From contig DIWZ01000014.1 of NCBI GenBank assembly GCA_002435955.1, forward strand, positions 9,796 through 73,795: a DNA stretch of 64,000 nucleotides, written 5' to 3'. The notes under the pieces were generated by a model, which was not told the DNA's origin, did not search any database, and was given only the letters and a program-made list of their open reading frames with translations. How positions within the stretch are numbered: the first letter of the stretch is position 1; the number at the start of each line of letters is the position of its first letter. Made by a program: the position numbers and the translations under genes. Origin of the DNA: Pelobacter sp. UBA6093. GTDB taxonomy: Bacteria; Desulfobacterota; Desulfuromonadia; Desulfuromonadales; Syntrophotaleaceae. Below are positions 45,932-52,599 of this stretch, piece after piece.

Positions 45932-45943
45932 CCCGAAAAGGAA
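45930..45943. promoter_or_regulatory. Probable HipB operator O2
   Basis: TTCCCGAAAAGGAA, again TTCC-N6-GGAA. It overlaps the end of the proposed -10 element and lies 22 bp upstream of hipB. Confidence 0.6.
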
Positions 45944-45964
45944 GATTTCTGAATTGGAGCCGCT

Positions 45965-46219
45965 ATGAACGCTGACAACTTACCGTACGGTAGGATTTTC
46001 GATCCGAGACAGCTCGGCTCCCTCATCCGCCAGGTGCGTAAGGCGCAAGGGATCACCCAGGAGGACCTCTCGGCGCTGGCCGGGGTGGGGCCGCGACTGA
46101 TCGGCGAGATCGAGCGGGGCAAGCCGACAGCTGAGATCGGCAAGGTTTTCCAACTGCTGGCCAGCCTTGGATTGACCATCTCTGTTCAGCCCCGCACCTC
46201 AAAAGATTGGCGGGAATAG
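45965..46219 (+). CDS. hipB: HipB-like antitoxin (XRE-family helix-turn-helix)
   Basis: An 84-residue DNA-binding protein. The helix-turn-helix is LIRQVRKAQGITQEDLSALAGVGPRLIGEIERGK, recognisable from GITQEDLSALAGV and IGEIERGKPTAEIGKV. As in E. coli HipB it should bind and inhibit the kinase toxin and repress the operon. The ATG at 45965 has GGAG five bases upstream, and the stop is 3 bp from hipA. Two TTCC-N6-GGAA palindromes precede it. Confidence 0.9.
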   Translation: MNADNLPYGRIFDPRQLGSLIRQVRKAQGITQEDLSALAGVGPRLIGEIERGKPTAEIGKVFQLLASLGLTISVQPRTSKDWRE

Positions 46220-46222
46220 GCC

Positions 46223-47494
46223 ATGGCAATCTCTGAACAGCTTGAAGTCTATCTGGGGCTTGGCCACGTCGGGACGCTGAGTCGGGAGAATGGACGGCTC
46301 GTCTTCCGTTACGACCGGCAATGGCTGGATGATCCCGGCAGTCATCCCCTGTCCCTTTCGCTGCCTTTGCGCGAAGCGCCGTTTGACGACGCTGCAACCC
46401 GGACCTGGTTTGGCAACCTGCTGCCGGAGGGGGACTTCCTCAACGCTGTCGCCCGCAGTCTGGGGCGCAGCACCGGCGATGTCTTCGGCCTGCTCGTCGA
46501 TCTGGGCGGAGAGTGCGCCGGTGCGGTCAGCCTGCTGCCGCCGGGGCAGTCTCCGCTGGAGGCCGGCCATTATCAGCGGCTTAGCGAAGATGAACTCTAC
46601 GCACTTGTCTCATCCTCTCCACCCCTTCCCCTGCTGGCCGGAGAGAGGGGCATGCGCCTCTCCCTGGCCGGGGCCCAGAACAAGGTGCCGGTCTATATCG
46701 ATGAAACCGGCATTCACAAGGCGACCGACACCCTGGCCACCACGCATATCCTCAAGCCTCCGATCCGAGCCGCCATCGCCCTGCCGCACACGGTGGAGAA
46801 TGAAGCCTTCTGCATGCAGCTGGCAGGCGAGCTGGGCCTTGTCGTGCCCAAGGCGCTGGTGGGAGGGGTCCGGGATCGGAGCTTTTACCAGGTGGAGCGC
46901 TTCGATCGTCGCCGCAATCAGGGACGGATCGAGCGCCTGCACCAGGAAGACTTCTGCCAGGCGCTGGGGGTGGAGGCCAATCTCAAGTACGAGGAAAGCG
47001 GCGGGCCGTCTCTCGCTGACATCTGGCGCCTTCTGCGAAACCACAGCGCCGCACCGGCCGTGGACGGCCGACAGCTGCTGCGGTGGGTTGGTTTCAATTT
47101 CCTGATCGGCAACGCCGACGCCCATGGCAAGAACATCGCTCTGCTCTACGGCGCAGACGGAAGCGTACGCCTGACACCTTTTTATGATCTTCTCTGCACC
47201 GCCGTCTACCCGGAACTCGACCAGCGCCTGGCCTTGCATCTGGGAGGTGAGCGGCGGCCGGAACGGTTGCGGCGCCGCCATTGGGAAAAGTTATCCGAAG
47301 AGTTGGCTATTGCGCCTCGGGCCGTTTTTGGTGAACTGGAACGGCTGACCCGGACCATCGAAAAGACGGCAGAAGCTCTTGCCGGGGAATTCACCGCGCG
47401 CTACGACTGCGGCGAGACCATGAACGCCATCCTTGAGGTTATCCGCGGTCGCAGCAGCCGGGCCTGGGCCTTTCTCGGCGGCAGGCCGGATTGA
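46223..47494 (+). CDS. hipA: HipA-like Ser/Thr kinase toxin
   Basis: HipA phosphorylates a cellular target (glutamyl-tRNA synthetase in E. coli) and induces dormancy. The 423-residue protein has the N-terminal subdomain, the phosphorylatable loop RLSLAGAQNK (Ser147), the catalytic loop NFLIGNADAHGKN with Asp299, and the DFG-like FYDLL with Asp322. All expected catalytic residues are present, so it should be active. The gene ends two bases before the second copy of a 61-bp comM repeat, which defines a compact 1.76-kb hipBA unit inserted in comM. No integrase or transposase lies within the unit. Confidence 0.93.
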   Translation: MAISEQLEVYLGLGHVGTLSRENGRLVFRYDRQWLDDPGSHPLSLSLPLREAPFDDAATRTWFGNLLPEGDFLNAVARSLGRSTGDVFGLLVDLGGECAGAVSLLPPGQSPLEAGHYQRLSEDELYALVSSSPPLPLLAGERGMRLSLAGAQNKVPVYIDETGIHKATDTLATTHILKPPIRAAIALPHTVENEAFCMQLAGELGLVVPKALVGGVRDRSFYQVERFDRRRNQGRIERLHQEDFCQALGVEANLKYEESGGPSLADIWRLLRNHSAAPAVDGRQLLRWVGFNFLIGNADAHGKNIALLYGADGSVRLTPFYDLLCTAVYPELDQRLALHLGGERRPERLRRRHWEKLSEELAIAPRAVFGELERLTRTIEKTAEALAGEFTARYDCGETMNAILEVIRGRSSRAWAFLGGRPD

Positions 47495-47496
47495 AT

Positions 47497-47581
47497 CGAT
47501 CTGACCGGCAGCGAACAGATCCTTCAACCGCACCTGGCCGAGGCGATCCAGTACCGGTCGCTGGATCGAAAGATGGCTTGA
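47497..47581 (+). pseudogene. Displaced 3' end of comM (includes second 61-bp direct repeat, 47497-47557)
   Basis: The frame encodes DLTGSEQILQ...YRSLDRKMA and stops at 47579-47581. This equals the last ~28 codons of comM, separated from the gene by the hipBA unit. The first 61 bases are identical to 45733-45793. Confidence 0.9.
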
Positions 47582-47832
47582 GGTTTCCGCCCCATCATGC
47601 ACCCCGTCGATAAAGCATTCTTGCGCCGGATTTTTGATCAAGCAGCTTTTGCAGGCCCTGATGGCCATTAAAAAAAATTGTTATGCTGGTGTATACTTTT
47701 GTGTATGGAGAAGCAACCCGGACCGTCTGGGTAAAGAGCTGGTCAAAATTCCAACTCAAAACGTATTCTCATAGCGGGTATTGGCTCGGTAATGTGAATT
47801 AAATAAGTGCAGCACCGGGAGTCGATGAAGAT

Positions 47833-49539
47833 ATGGGACAGTTATCGGAATCAGACGAACTGCGTCGCCGTGCTGAAGAGCTGCTGAAGGCTCAGACGCA
47901 CAAAACACGAGCGCCCCGGACCGAGTATGAGGTGCAGCGGCTCCTGCGTGAACTGCAGGCTTACCAGCTCGAGCTGGAAAAACAGATTGAGCAGCTGCAT
48001 CAAACCAAGGACGAGCTTGAGAGTTCCCGGAACAAGTATGTCGAACTTTATGAATTCGCCCCCATCGGCTATTTCACCCTGGATGCGCAGGGACGGATAA
48101 GGGAGCTGAATGTGGTCGGCGAGCAAATGTTGGGAATCGATCGGCAATTGCTGATTCATAAACCATTTGCCAGTTTTATTGCCGACGGGGGGAGGGCGAT
48201 TTTTTCCCGGCACCTCGAAAGGGTTCTGCAAAGAAAGGGTATCCAGAGCTGTGAAATCGAAATCATCAGAAACGATGGTACGGCAATCTGCGCGCATTTT
48301 CAGAGCATAGCGGTGGACCCTGCCGAAAATAAGAATGAATCTATCCTTTCCACGGTCGTTGATATCACGGATCACAAGCGGATGGAAATGGCCCTGCAAA
48401 AGCTGCGTATCCACCTGGAGCAGACTGTGCAGGAGCGCACGGGAAATCTCGTCAGAGCGAACGAACTGCTCATGCAGAAAATAGAAGAAATCAAGAGCGC
48501 AAAAGAGTCACTCAAGGGTGCGTTTGCGGAAATTGAACGATTGAAAGACCACTTCCAGGCTGAGAACCTTTACCTGCAGAAAGAGATTGCCCAGGGGTAC
48601 AACTTCGACGAGATCATCGGTCAAAGCGATGCCATCTCCTATGTGTTCTTTCGGATCGAACAGGTGGCGCCCCAGGATGCAACCGTTCTTCTCCTTGGCG
48701 AAACCGGCACAGGCAAGGGCGTGATTGCCCGTGCTATCCACAAAAGGAGTTCCCGCAAGGATAAGCCGATGATTACCGTCAACTGTACTGCATTGCCGAC
48801 GAATCTCATCGAAAGCGAACTCTTCGGGCGGGAAAAGGGGGCGTTTACCGGGGCACATGCTTCGCAGGTCGGGCGGTTCGAACTGGCTGATGGCGGCACC
48901 ATATTTCTCGACGAAATCGGCGAAATGCCGATGGAACTGCAGTGCAAGTTGCTCCGGGTCATTCAGGACGGCCAATTTGAGCGACTGGGTTCCCCCCGCA
49001 CCATCAAGGTCAATGTTCGGATCATCGCCGCCAGCAACCGCAACCTGGAGGAAGAGATCCTGGCCGGCCGCTTTCGGGAAGATCTGTTCTACCGGCTCAA
49101 TGTTTTCCCCATCACGATCCCGCCCCTTCGTTATCGCAAGGAAGATATCCCGCTGCTTGTCAATTTCTTTGTCGTCAAATTTAGTAAGAAAATTGGCAAG
49201 AATATCGAGACCATTTCGAAAAAGACTTTGGCAGCCCTCCAGGAATACGATTGGCCCGGCAATGTGCGGGAACTGGAAAGTGTCATCGAACGAGCGGTCA
49301 TCACCAGCCAGGGGGCAGTACTTCAGGTATTGGACCGGTTTGAGAATTTCCGCAAAACCGGGGATCCGGTAGCGCAGGACATCCATTCCTTGGCTGATTT
49401 GGAACGCCACCATATCCTCCGGATGCTCGAGAAAACCGGCTGGCGGATCGAGGGGAAAAATGGGGCCGCGGTGCTTCTTGGTCTCAACCCCAGTACCCTT
49501 CGCGCCCGGATGCGAAAGCATGGCATACGCCGTCCATAA
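47833..49539 (+). CDS. PAS-domain sigma-54-dependent transcriptional activator
   Basis: A 568-residue enhancer-binding protein. In order: coiled coil (~1-70), PAS domain (~72-180, YEFAPIGYFTLDAQGRIREL given as FAPIGYFTLDAQG), second coiled coil (~185-255), AAA+ domain with Walker A GETGTGKG (289-296), the sigma-54-contact loop GAFTGA (336-341) and Walker B TIFLDE (356-361), and a Fis-type helix-turn-helix (~520-565). There is no receiver domain, so it probably senses a small ligand, redox state or partner through PAS. A consensus sigma-54 promoter lies 219 bp after its stop, before csbD; control of that set is inferred. Confidence 0.93.
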   Translation: MGQLSESDELRRRAEELLKAQTHKTRAPRTEYEVQRLLRELQAYQLELEKQIEQLHQTKDELESSRNKYVELYEFAPIGYFTLDAQGRIRELNVVGEQMLGIDRQLLIHKPFASFIADGGRAIFSRHLERVLQRKGIQSCEIEIIRNDGTAICAHFQSIAVDPAENKNESILSTVVDITDHKRMEMALQKLRIHLEQTVQERTGNLVRANELLMQKIEEIKSAKESLKGAFAEIERLKDHFQAENLYLQKEIAQGYNFDEIIGQSDAISYVFFRIEQVAPQDATVLLLGETGTGKGVIARAIHKRSSRKDKPMITVNCTALPTNLIESELFGREKGAFTGAHASQVGRFELADGGTIFLDEIGEMPMELQCKLLRVIQDGQFERLGSPRTIKVNVRIIAASNRNLEEEILAGRFREDLFYRLNVFPITIPPLRYRKEDIPLLVNFFVVKFSKKIGKNIETISKKTLAALQEYDWPGNVRELESVIERAVITSQGAVLQVLDRFENFRKTGDPVAQDIHSLADLERHHILRMLEKTGWRIEGKNGAAVLLGLNPSTLRARMRKHGIRRP

Positions 49540-49587
49540 ATGATGCTTTCGCAGGAAAGCAAAAAGAGTTTTTGCGACGCCATCATA
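49540..49587. repeat. 48-bp imperfect palindrome related to the repeat at 54451
   Basis: It starts directly after the activator stop codon. The left end ATGATGCTTTCGCAGGAA and the inverted right end ATGATGGCGTCGCAAAAA agree at 13 of 18 positions. The right end contains (inverted) the 17-mer TGATGGCGTCGCAAAAA that also begins the element at 54451. The remainder up to the sigma-54 promoter holds no gene. Confidence 0.65.
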
Positions 49588-49757
49588 AATGGAAGGTATG
49601 TAAACGAGCCATTGATTAACCTGGCATGACCCGTCACATTTGGAAGTTCCGTTAAATATGGCGGATGGCGCTGGCGGATTTCCCTTTCAATCGACCTATC
49701 ACCGAAAAAATCCCTTTAAAATCAATTGGTTTTCCTCGTTGTAGTCTGGGTGCCCCT

Positions 49758-49772
49758 TGGCACACTCGTTGC
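49758..49772 (+). promoter_or_regulatory. Sigma-54 promoter upstream of csbD
   Basis: TGGCAC-N5-TTGC: the -24 GG and -12 GC are exactly ten bases apart, matching the RpoN consensus. The start would be near 49784, giving a ~140-nt leader to csbD. The stretch 49588-49757 shows nothing else. Confidence 0.75.
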
Positions 49773-49923
49773 GATACATCTCCATGGCAGATCACAAGAT
49801 CGGCCGCATTGCCTGCGACATTCGAGCGACTGTCATGCAAGGGTGATACGCCGTGGCGATGAACGCCAAGAGTTGGCGGAAGTGGCGGGGCATGGTTTAT
49901 CCCCAGGCCCGAGAGGAGTAATC

Positions 49924-50103
49924 ATGAAAACAGGCAGCAGGGACAAGATGGAAGGAACGTTCCACAAAGTAAAGGGCAAAATTAAGGAGCTCGCCGGGAA
50001 ACTTGGCGATAATCCCAAGTTGGAAGCTGAGGGCACCATTGAAAAAGCAGGTGGAAAAGTTCAGGAAAAGGTCGGAAAAGCCAAGAAGATTTTAGGGAAA
50101 TAG
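49924..50103 (+). CDS. CsbD-family stress protein
   Basis: A 59-residue, highly charged CsbD-like protein (KMEGTFHKVKGKIKELAGKL, then a second EGTIEKAGGKVQEKVGKAKK repeat, given as GTIEKAGGKVQEKVGKA). Members are abundant general-stress proteins whose biochemical role is unknown. The ATG at 49924 has GGAG five bases upstream. It is the first gene behind the sigma-54 promoter. Confidence 0.9.
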   Translation: MKTGSRDKMEGTFHKVKGKIKELAGKLGDNPKLEAEGTIEKAGGKVQEKVGKAKKILGK

Positions 50104-50277
50104 CAACATCTGCCTAACAAGCATTGGTGTCTTTGGTTGCGGTGTACTGGGCACGGCTGGGTACCTGCTTGAGGGTCAGGCGCAAGCCCAGGCAATGAGG
50201 TGGTGGGAACGTTGTTGGCCAAGCTCGGGTGATGCTCTGGTCGACAGTGCAAGCGGACTATCAGAAGGGAGGAGCGT

Positions 50278-50424
50278 ATGTTGTGGACGATTGCTGTAAT
50301 ACTCATCATTCTGTGGTTACTGGGGCTTGTGAGCAGTTACACGCTGGGCGGTTTTATTCACATTCTGCTGGTCCTTGGCCTTATCGTTTTGATCGTTGGG
50401 GTCGTCCAGGGACGAAGAATATGA
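50278..50424 (+). CDS. Lmo0937-type tiny membrane protein
   Basis: A 48-residue hydrophobic protein: MLWTIAVILIILWLLGLVSS followed by YTLGGFIHILLVLGL and GVVQGRRI. The pattern of two helices with a YTLGG-IHILL loop is that of the lmo0937 family, found near CsbD-type stress genes in many bacteria. The ribosome-binding site is GGGAGGAG. It is too short for ordinary gene finders. Confidence 0.85.
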   Translation: MLWTIAVILIILWLLGLVSSYTLGGFIHILLVLGLIVLIVGVVQGRRI

Positions 50425-50475
50425 TTTTTGGGGGGCAGAAATACAGCGAACTTCAATAGGGGGAAGACGCTGAGC

Positions 50476-50492
50476 TCAAGCCGCAGGCTTGA
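50476..50492. other. Small hairpin upstream of the DUF3309 gene
   Basis: TCAAGCC-GCA-GGCTTGA, a perfect 7-bp stem with a 3-nt loop, 28 bp before the next start. There is no T-run; it is possibly an mRNA structure. Confidence 0.45.
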
Positions 50493-50519
50493 TACTCATG
50501 GATGAAAGGGGTGAGCGAA

Positions 50520-50675
50520 ATGTTAGGTGTTATTTTGATTATCCTCTTGGTTTTGCTGCTTCTGGGTGCACTGCCCACGTGGCCTCATAGCCGGCAGTGG
50601 GGTTACTATCCAAGTGGCGCGCTGGGCTTGATCCTTGTGATTCTGATCATTTTGTTGTTGTTGGGTCGGATTTAG
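50520..50675 (+). CDS. DUF3309-type tiny membrane protein
   Basis: A 51-residue protein with two hydrophobic segments, MLGVILIILLVLLLLGALPT and LGLILVILIILLLLGRI, separated by the family's WPHSRQWGYYPSG loop. The function is unknown. The ATG at 50520 follows AAGGGGTGAGCGAA; an in-frame ATG at 50502 would add six residues. It is the second of three micro-proteins after csbD. Confidence 0.85.
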   Translation: MLGVILIILLVLLLLGALPTWPHSRQWGYYPSGALGLILVILIILLLLGRI

Positions 50676-50793
50676 GGTCCGAAACGTCTGCTGTCATGTT
50701 CGGAAAAGGGATCATTCCCTCGCCTTGCAGGCAGAGGCAGGAACGGCTCTATCAGGCCGGTTGCGAAAAGCGAAGCAAGGAGGTGAATGAGTT

Positions 50794-50985
50794 ATGCCGT
50801 TAATTAATGTCATAGTGGTCCTGATCGTGGTCGGATTTCTTTTATGGCTTGTCAACCGATTCATCCCCATGGCGGGATCCATCAAGTCCATTTTGAATGC
50901 CGTTGTGGTCATTGTCGTGATTTTGTGGCTCTTGAACATTTTCGGTATTTTCAATTATTTCTCCAACATCCAGGTTGGAAGGTAA
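50794..50985 (+). CDS. Thivi_2564-type tiny membrane protein
   Basis: A 63-residue protein with two helices (NVIVVLIVVGFLLWLVNRF and ILNAVVVIVVILWLLNIFG) and the conserved IPMAGSIKSILN turn. The family is of unknown function and tends to occur with other stress micro-proteins. A strong AAGGAGGTG lies eight bases before the ATG. Confidence 0.85.
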   Translation: MPLINVIVVLIVVGFLLWLVNRFIPMAGSIKSILNAVVVIVVILWLLNIFGIFNYFSNIQVGR

Positions 50986-51087
50986 GCCGTCGCTTTTAAA
51001 GTTTGATACAGGCATGACGAAACCAGGCTTTCCGGCAAAACGGCGATGTTTGGTTCCGCAATTTCTATTTGTCTCAGGGCAACACCA

Positions 51088-51408
51088 ATGATTGACGCGA
51101 CCATAAAATTTACAGTGTCAAATGAAAAACGGAAAGAAGTCCTCCAGACTTTCATGGAGATCCTTGCCCCGATTCGGCGTGAAAAGGGCTGCATAAGCTG
51201 CAATTGCTACGTGGATGTTGAGTCTGATAACACCTTTTTCTTTAAGGAGGAGTGGCGAACTGGTGAGGACCTGGACACCCATTTGCGGTCTGCCCACTTT
51301 GGTGTTCTGATCGGAGCAATGAGACTTCTGAGCCAGGACCCGGAGATCAGATTCAATACCATTGCTTCTACCGTGGGGGCGGAGGCGATAAACGCCGCGC
51401 GGGTATAG
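51088..51408 (+). CDS. Antibiotic biosynthesis monooxygenase-like (ABM) domain protein
   Basis: A 106-residue single ferredoxin-like domain of the ABM/quinol monooxygenase type (IKFTVSNEKRKEVLQTFMEI, CISCNCYVDVE, FFFKEEWRTGEDLDTHLRSAHF, here given as KEEWRTGEDLDTHL). Members include YgiN-like quinol monooxygenases and heme-degrading enzymes; two extra cysteines (CISCNC) stand out. The ATG at 51088 is chosen at the domain start. The stop codon lies at the edge of a repeat. Confidence 0.8.
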   Translation: MIDATIKFTVSNEKRKEVLQTFMEILAPIRREKGCISCNCYVDVESDNTFFFKEEWRTGEDLDTHLRSAHFGVLIGAMRLLSQDPEIRFNTIASTVGAEAINAARV

Positions 51409-51458
51409 TTAGTGTCCATCCGTTAGTGTCCATCCGGAAACTATGGATGGTCACTAAC
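51408..51458. repeat. Tandem plus inverted TTAGTGTCCATCCG repeat
   Basis: TTAGTGTCCATCCG occurs twice in tandem (51409-51422 and 51423-51436) and is followed by the near-inverse GGATGGTCACTAAC (51445-51458), forming a stem-loop. The GTTAGTGTCC end is shared with the element at 5326-5450. Confidence 0.65.
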
Positions 51459-51500
51459 TTAAGCAGTCTGAAAGTCCACTTCCAACCGAGGCGGGACAAG

Positions 51501-52424
51501 ATGACATCAGGCAAGCATTCCTTTCTCCGGTTTATAGTCAGCGTTGCAGTTCTCTTAATTGCCGGGTTCGCTTTGGCTGCCGAAAAGCCTCGGCATGCCG
51601 AGGAGCTCCTGCTCGATGCCTATAACAGGAACATAACCAGGCTGGAGACAAGTCCTTTCGGCCTGCCGCTTTTTCTGGAGTCTTTTGAGCAAGGCGACAG
51701 AGTGCATGTGGATGTCTACGGAATCTTCGATTATCCCTTCAGCAGCATTGTTCAGGCGCTCAGCGTTCCGGCTAACTGGTGCGATATCGTATCCCTCCAT
51801 CCTAATACCAAGGCGTGTACCTACCAGAAACCTGGTGACAACTGGCTGCTGACCTTTTATCTCGGCCGCAAAATCTATCAACCCCCGGAAGACACGCGTC
51901 AGGCCATGTACCATTTCAGGGTGGTTGATCTGCGCAAAGCATATCTGGATATCATCCTCTCAGCCGATGTCGGTCCTCTCGGCACCAATGACCACAAGCT
52001 GCGTTTCGCGGCGGTGCCCCTTGACGGGGGGAGGACTTTCGTTCACGTCACTTATGCATATAACGACAGTTTTACGCTTAACCTTGCTGAAAAGATTTAT
52101 TTTTCGACCCTTGGTCGGGGCAAGGTCGGGTTCACGGTGACCGGCACCGACCAAAACGGCAAGCCTGTCTATATTGGCGGAGCTCGCGGCGCGATCGAGC
52201 GCAACGCTGTCCGGTACTATTTCGCGATCCAGTCCTTCATGCATGCGTTGCGCTATCCTGAAGAAAAGCGGTTCAATGTGCGAATCAGGGAGTGGTATGA
52301 TCTTACCGACCGCTATCGCAGGCAGCTCTTTGAGCTGGACAAGGACGACTATATCTCATTCAAGACCAAAGAACATGAGCACCAGCTTACGCTTCAGGGG
52401 CGCATCGGAGCGGATCTCAAGTAA
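51501..52424 (+). CDS. Secreted protein of unknown function
   Basis: Not recognised. The 307-residue precursor has a Sec signal peptide (FIVSVAVLLIAGFALAA, cleavage before EKPRHAEE). The mature part is hydrophilic and mixed alpha/beta (SLHPNTKACTYQKPGDNWLL, DHKLRFAAVPLDGGRTFVHV), without a lipobox or later membrane helix, so it is probably periplasmic. It has two cysteines (WCDIV and KACTYQ) that could pair. The ATG at 51501 is the one that directly starts the signal peptide. It lies between the stress micro-protein set and a GH13 enzyme. Confidence 0.7.
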   Translation: MTSGKHSFLRFIVSVAVLLIAGFALAAEKPRHAEELLLDAYNRNITRLETSPFGLPLFLESFEQGDRVHVDVYGIFDYPFSSIVQALSVPANWCDIVSLHPNTKACTYQKPGDNWLLTFYLGRKIYQPPEDTRQAMYHFRVVDLRKAYLDIILSADVGPLGTNDHKLRFAAVPLDGGRTFVHVTYAYNDSFTLNLAEKIYFSTLGRGKVGFTVTGTDQNGKPVYIGGARGAIERNAVRYYFAIQSFMHALRYPEEKRFNVRIREWYDLTDRYRRQLFELDKDDYISFKTKEHEHQLTLQGRIGADLK

Positions 52425-52599
52425 GTGTCCGGTCATCCCAACATTTTACCTTGGTGTTGGGCAGTCAATGAAGGCGCCGTGTGCAGTTGTCATCCGGCGT
52501 CACGGTGGAAGGGTGTGGGCCGAATGTAAACCGGTTGAGGCGACCTGCTTTTTCACCATGAAGTTAATTGGGAAGGCATGAAACGGGGAGGATCTTTCC

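Noticed and set aside
49665..49862. 66-codon open frame before csbD
   Set aside because: It runs across the sigma-54 promoter, has no ribosome-binding site and no family resemblance.
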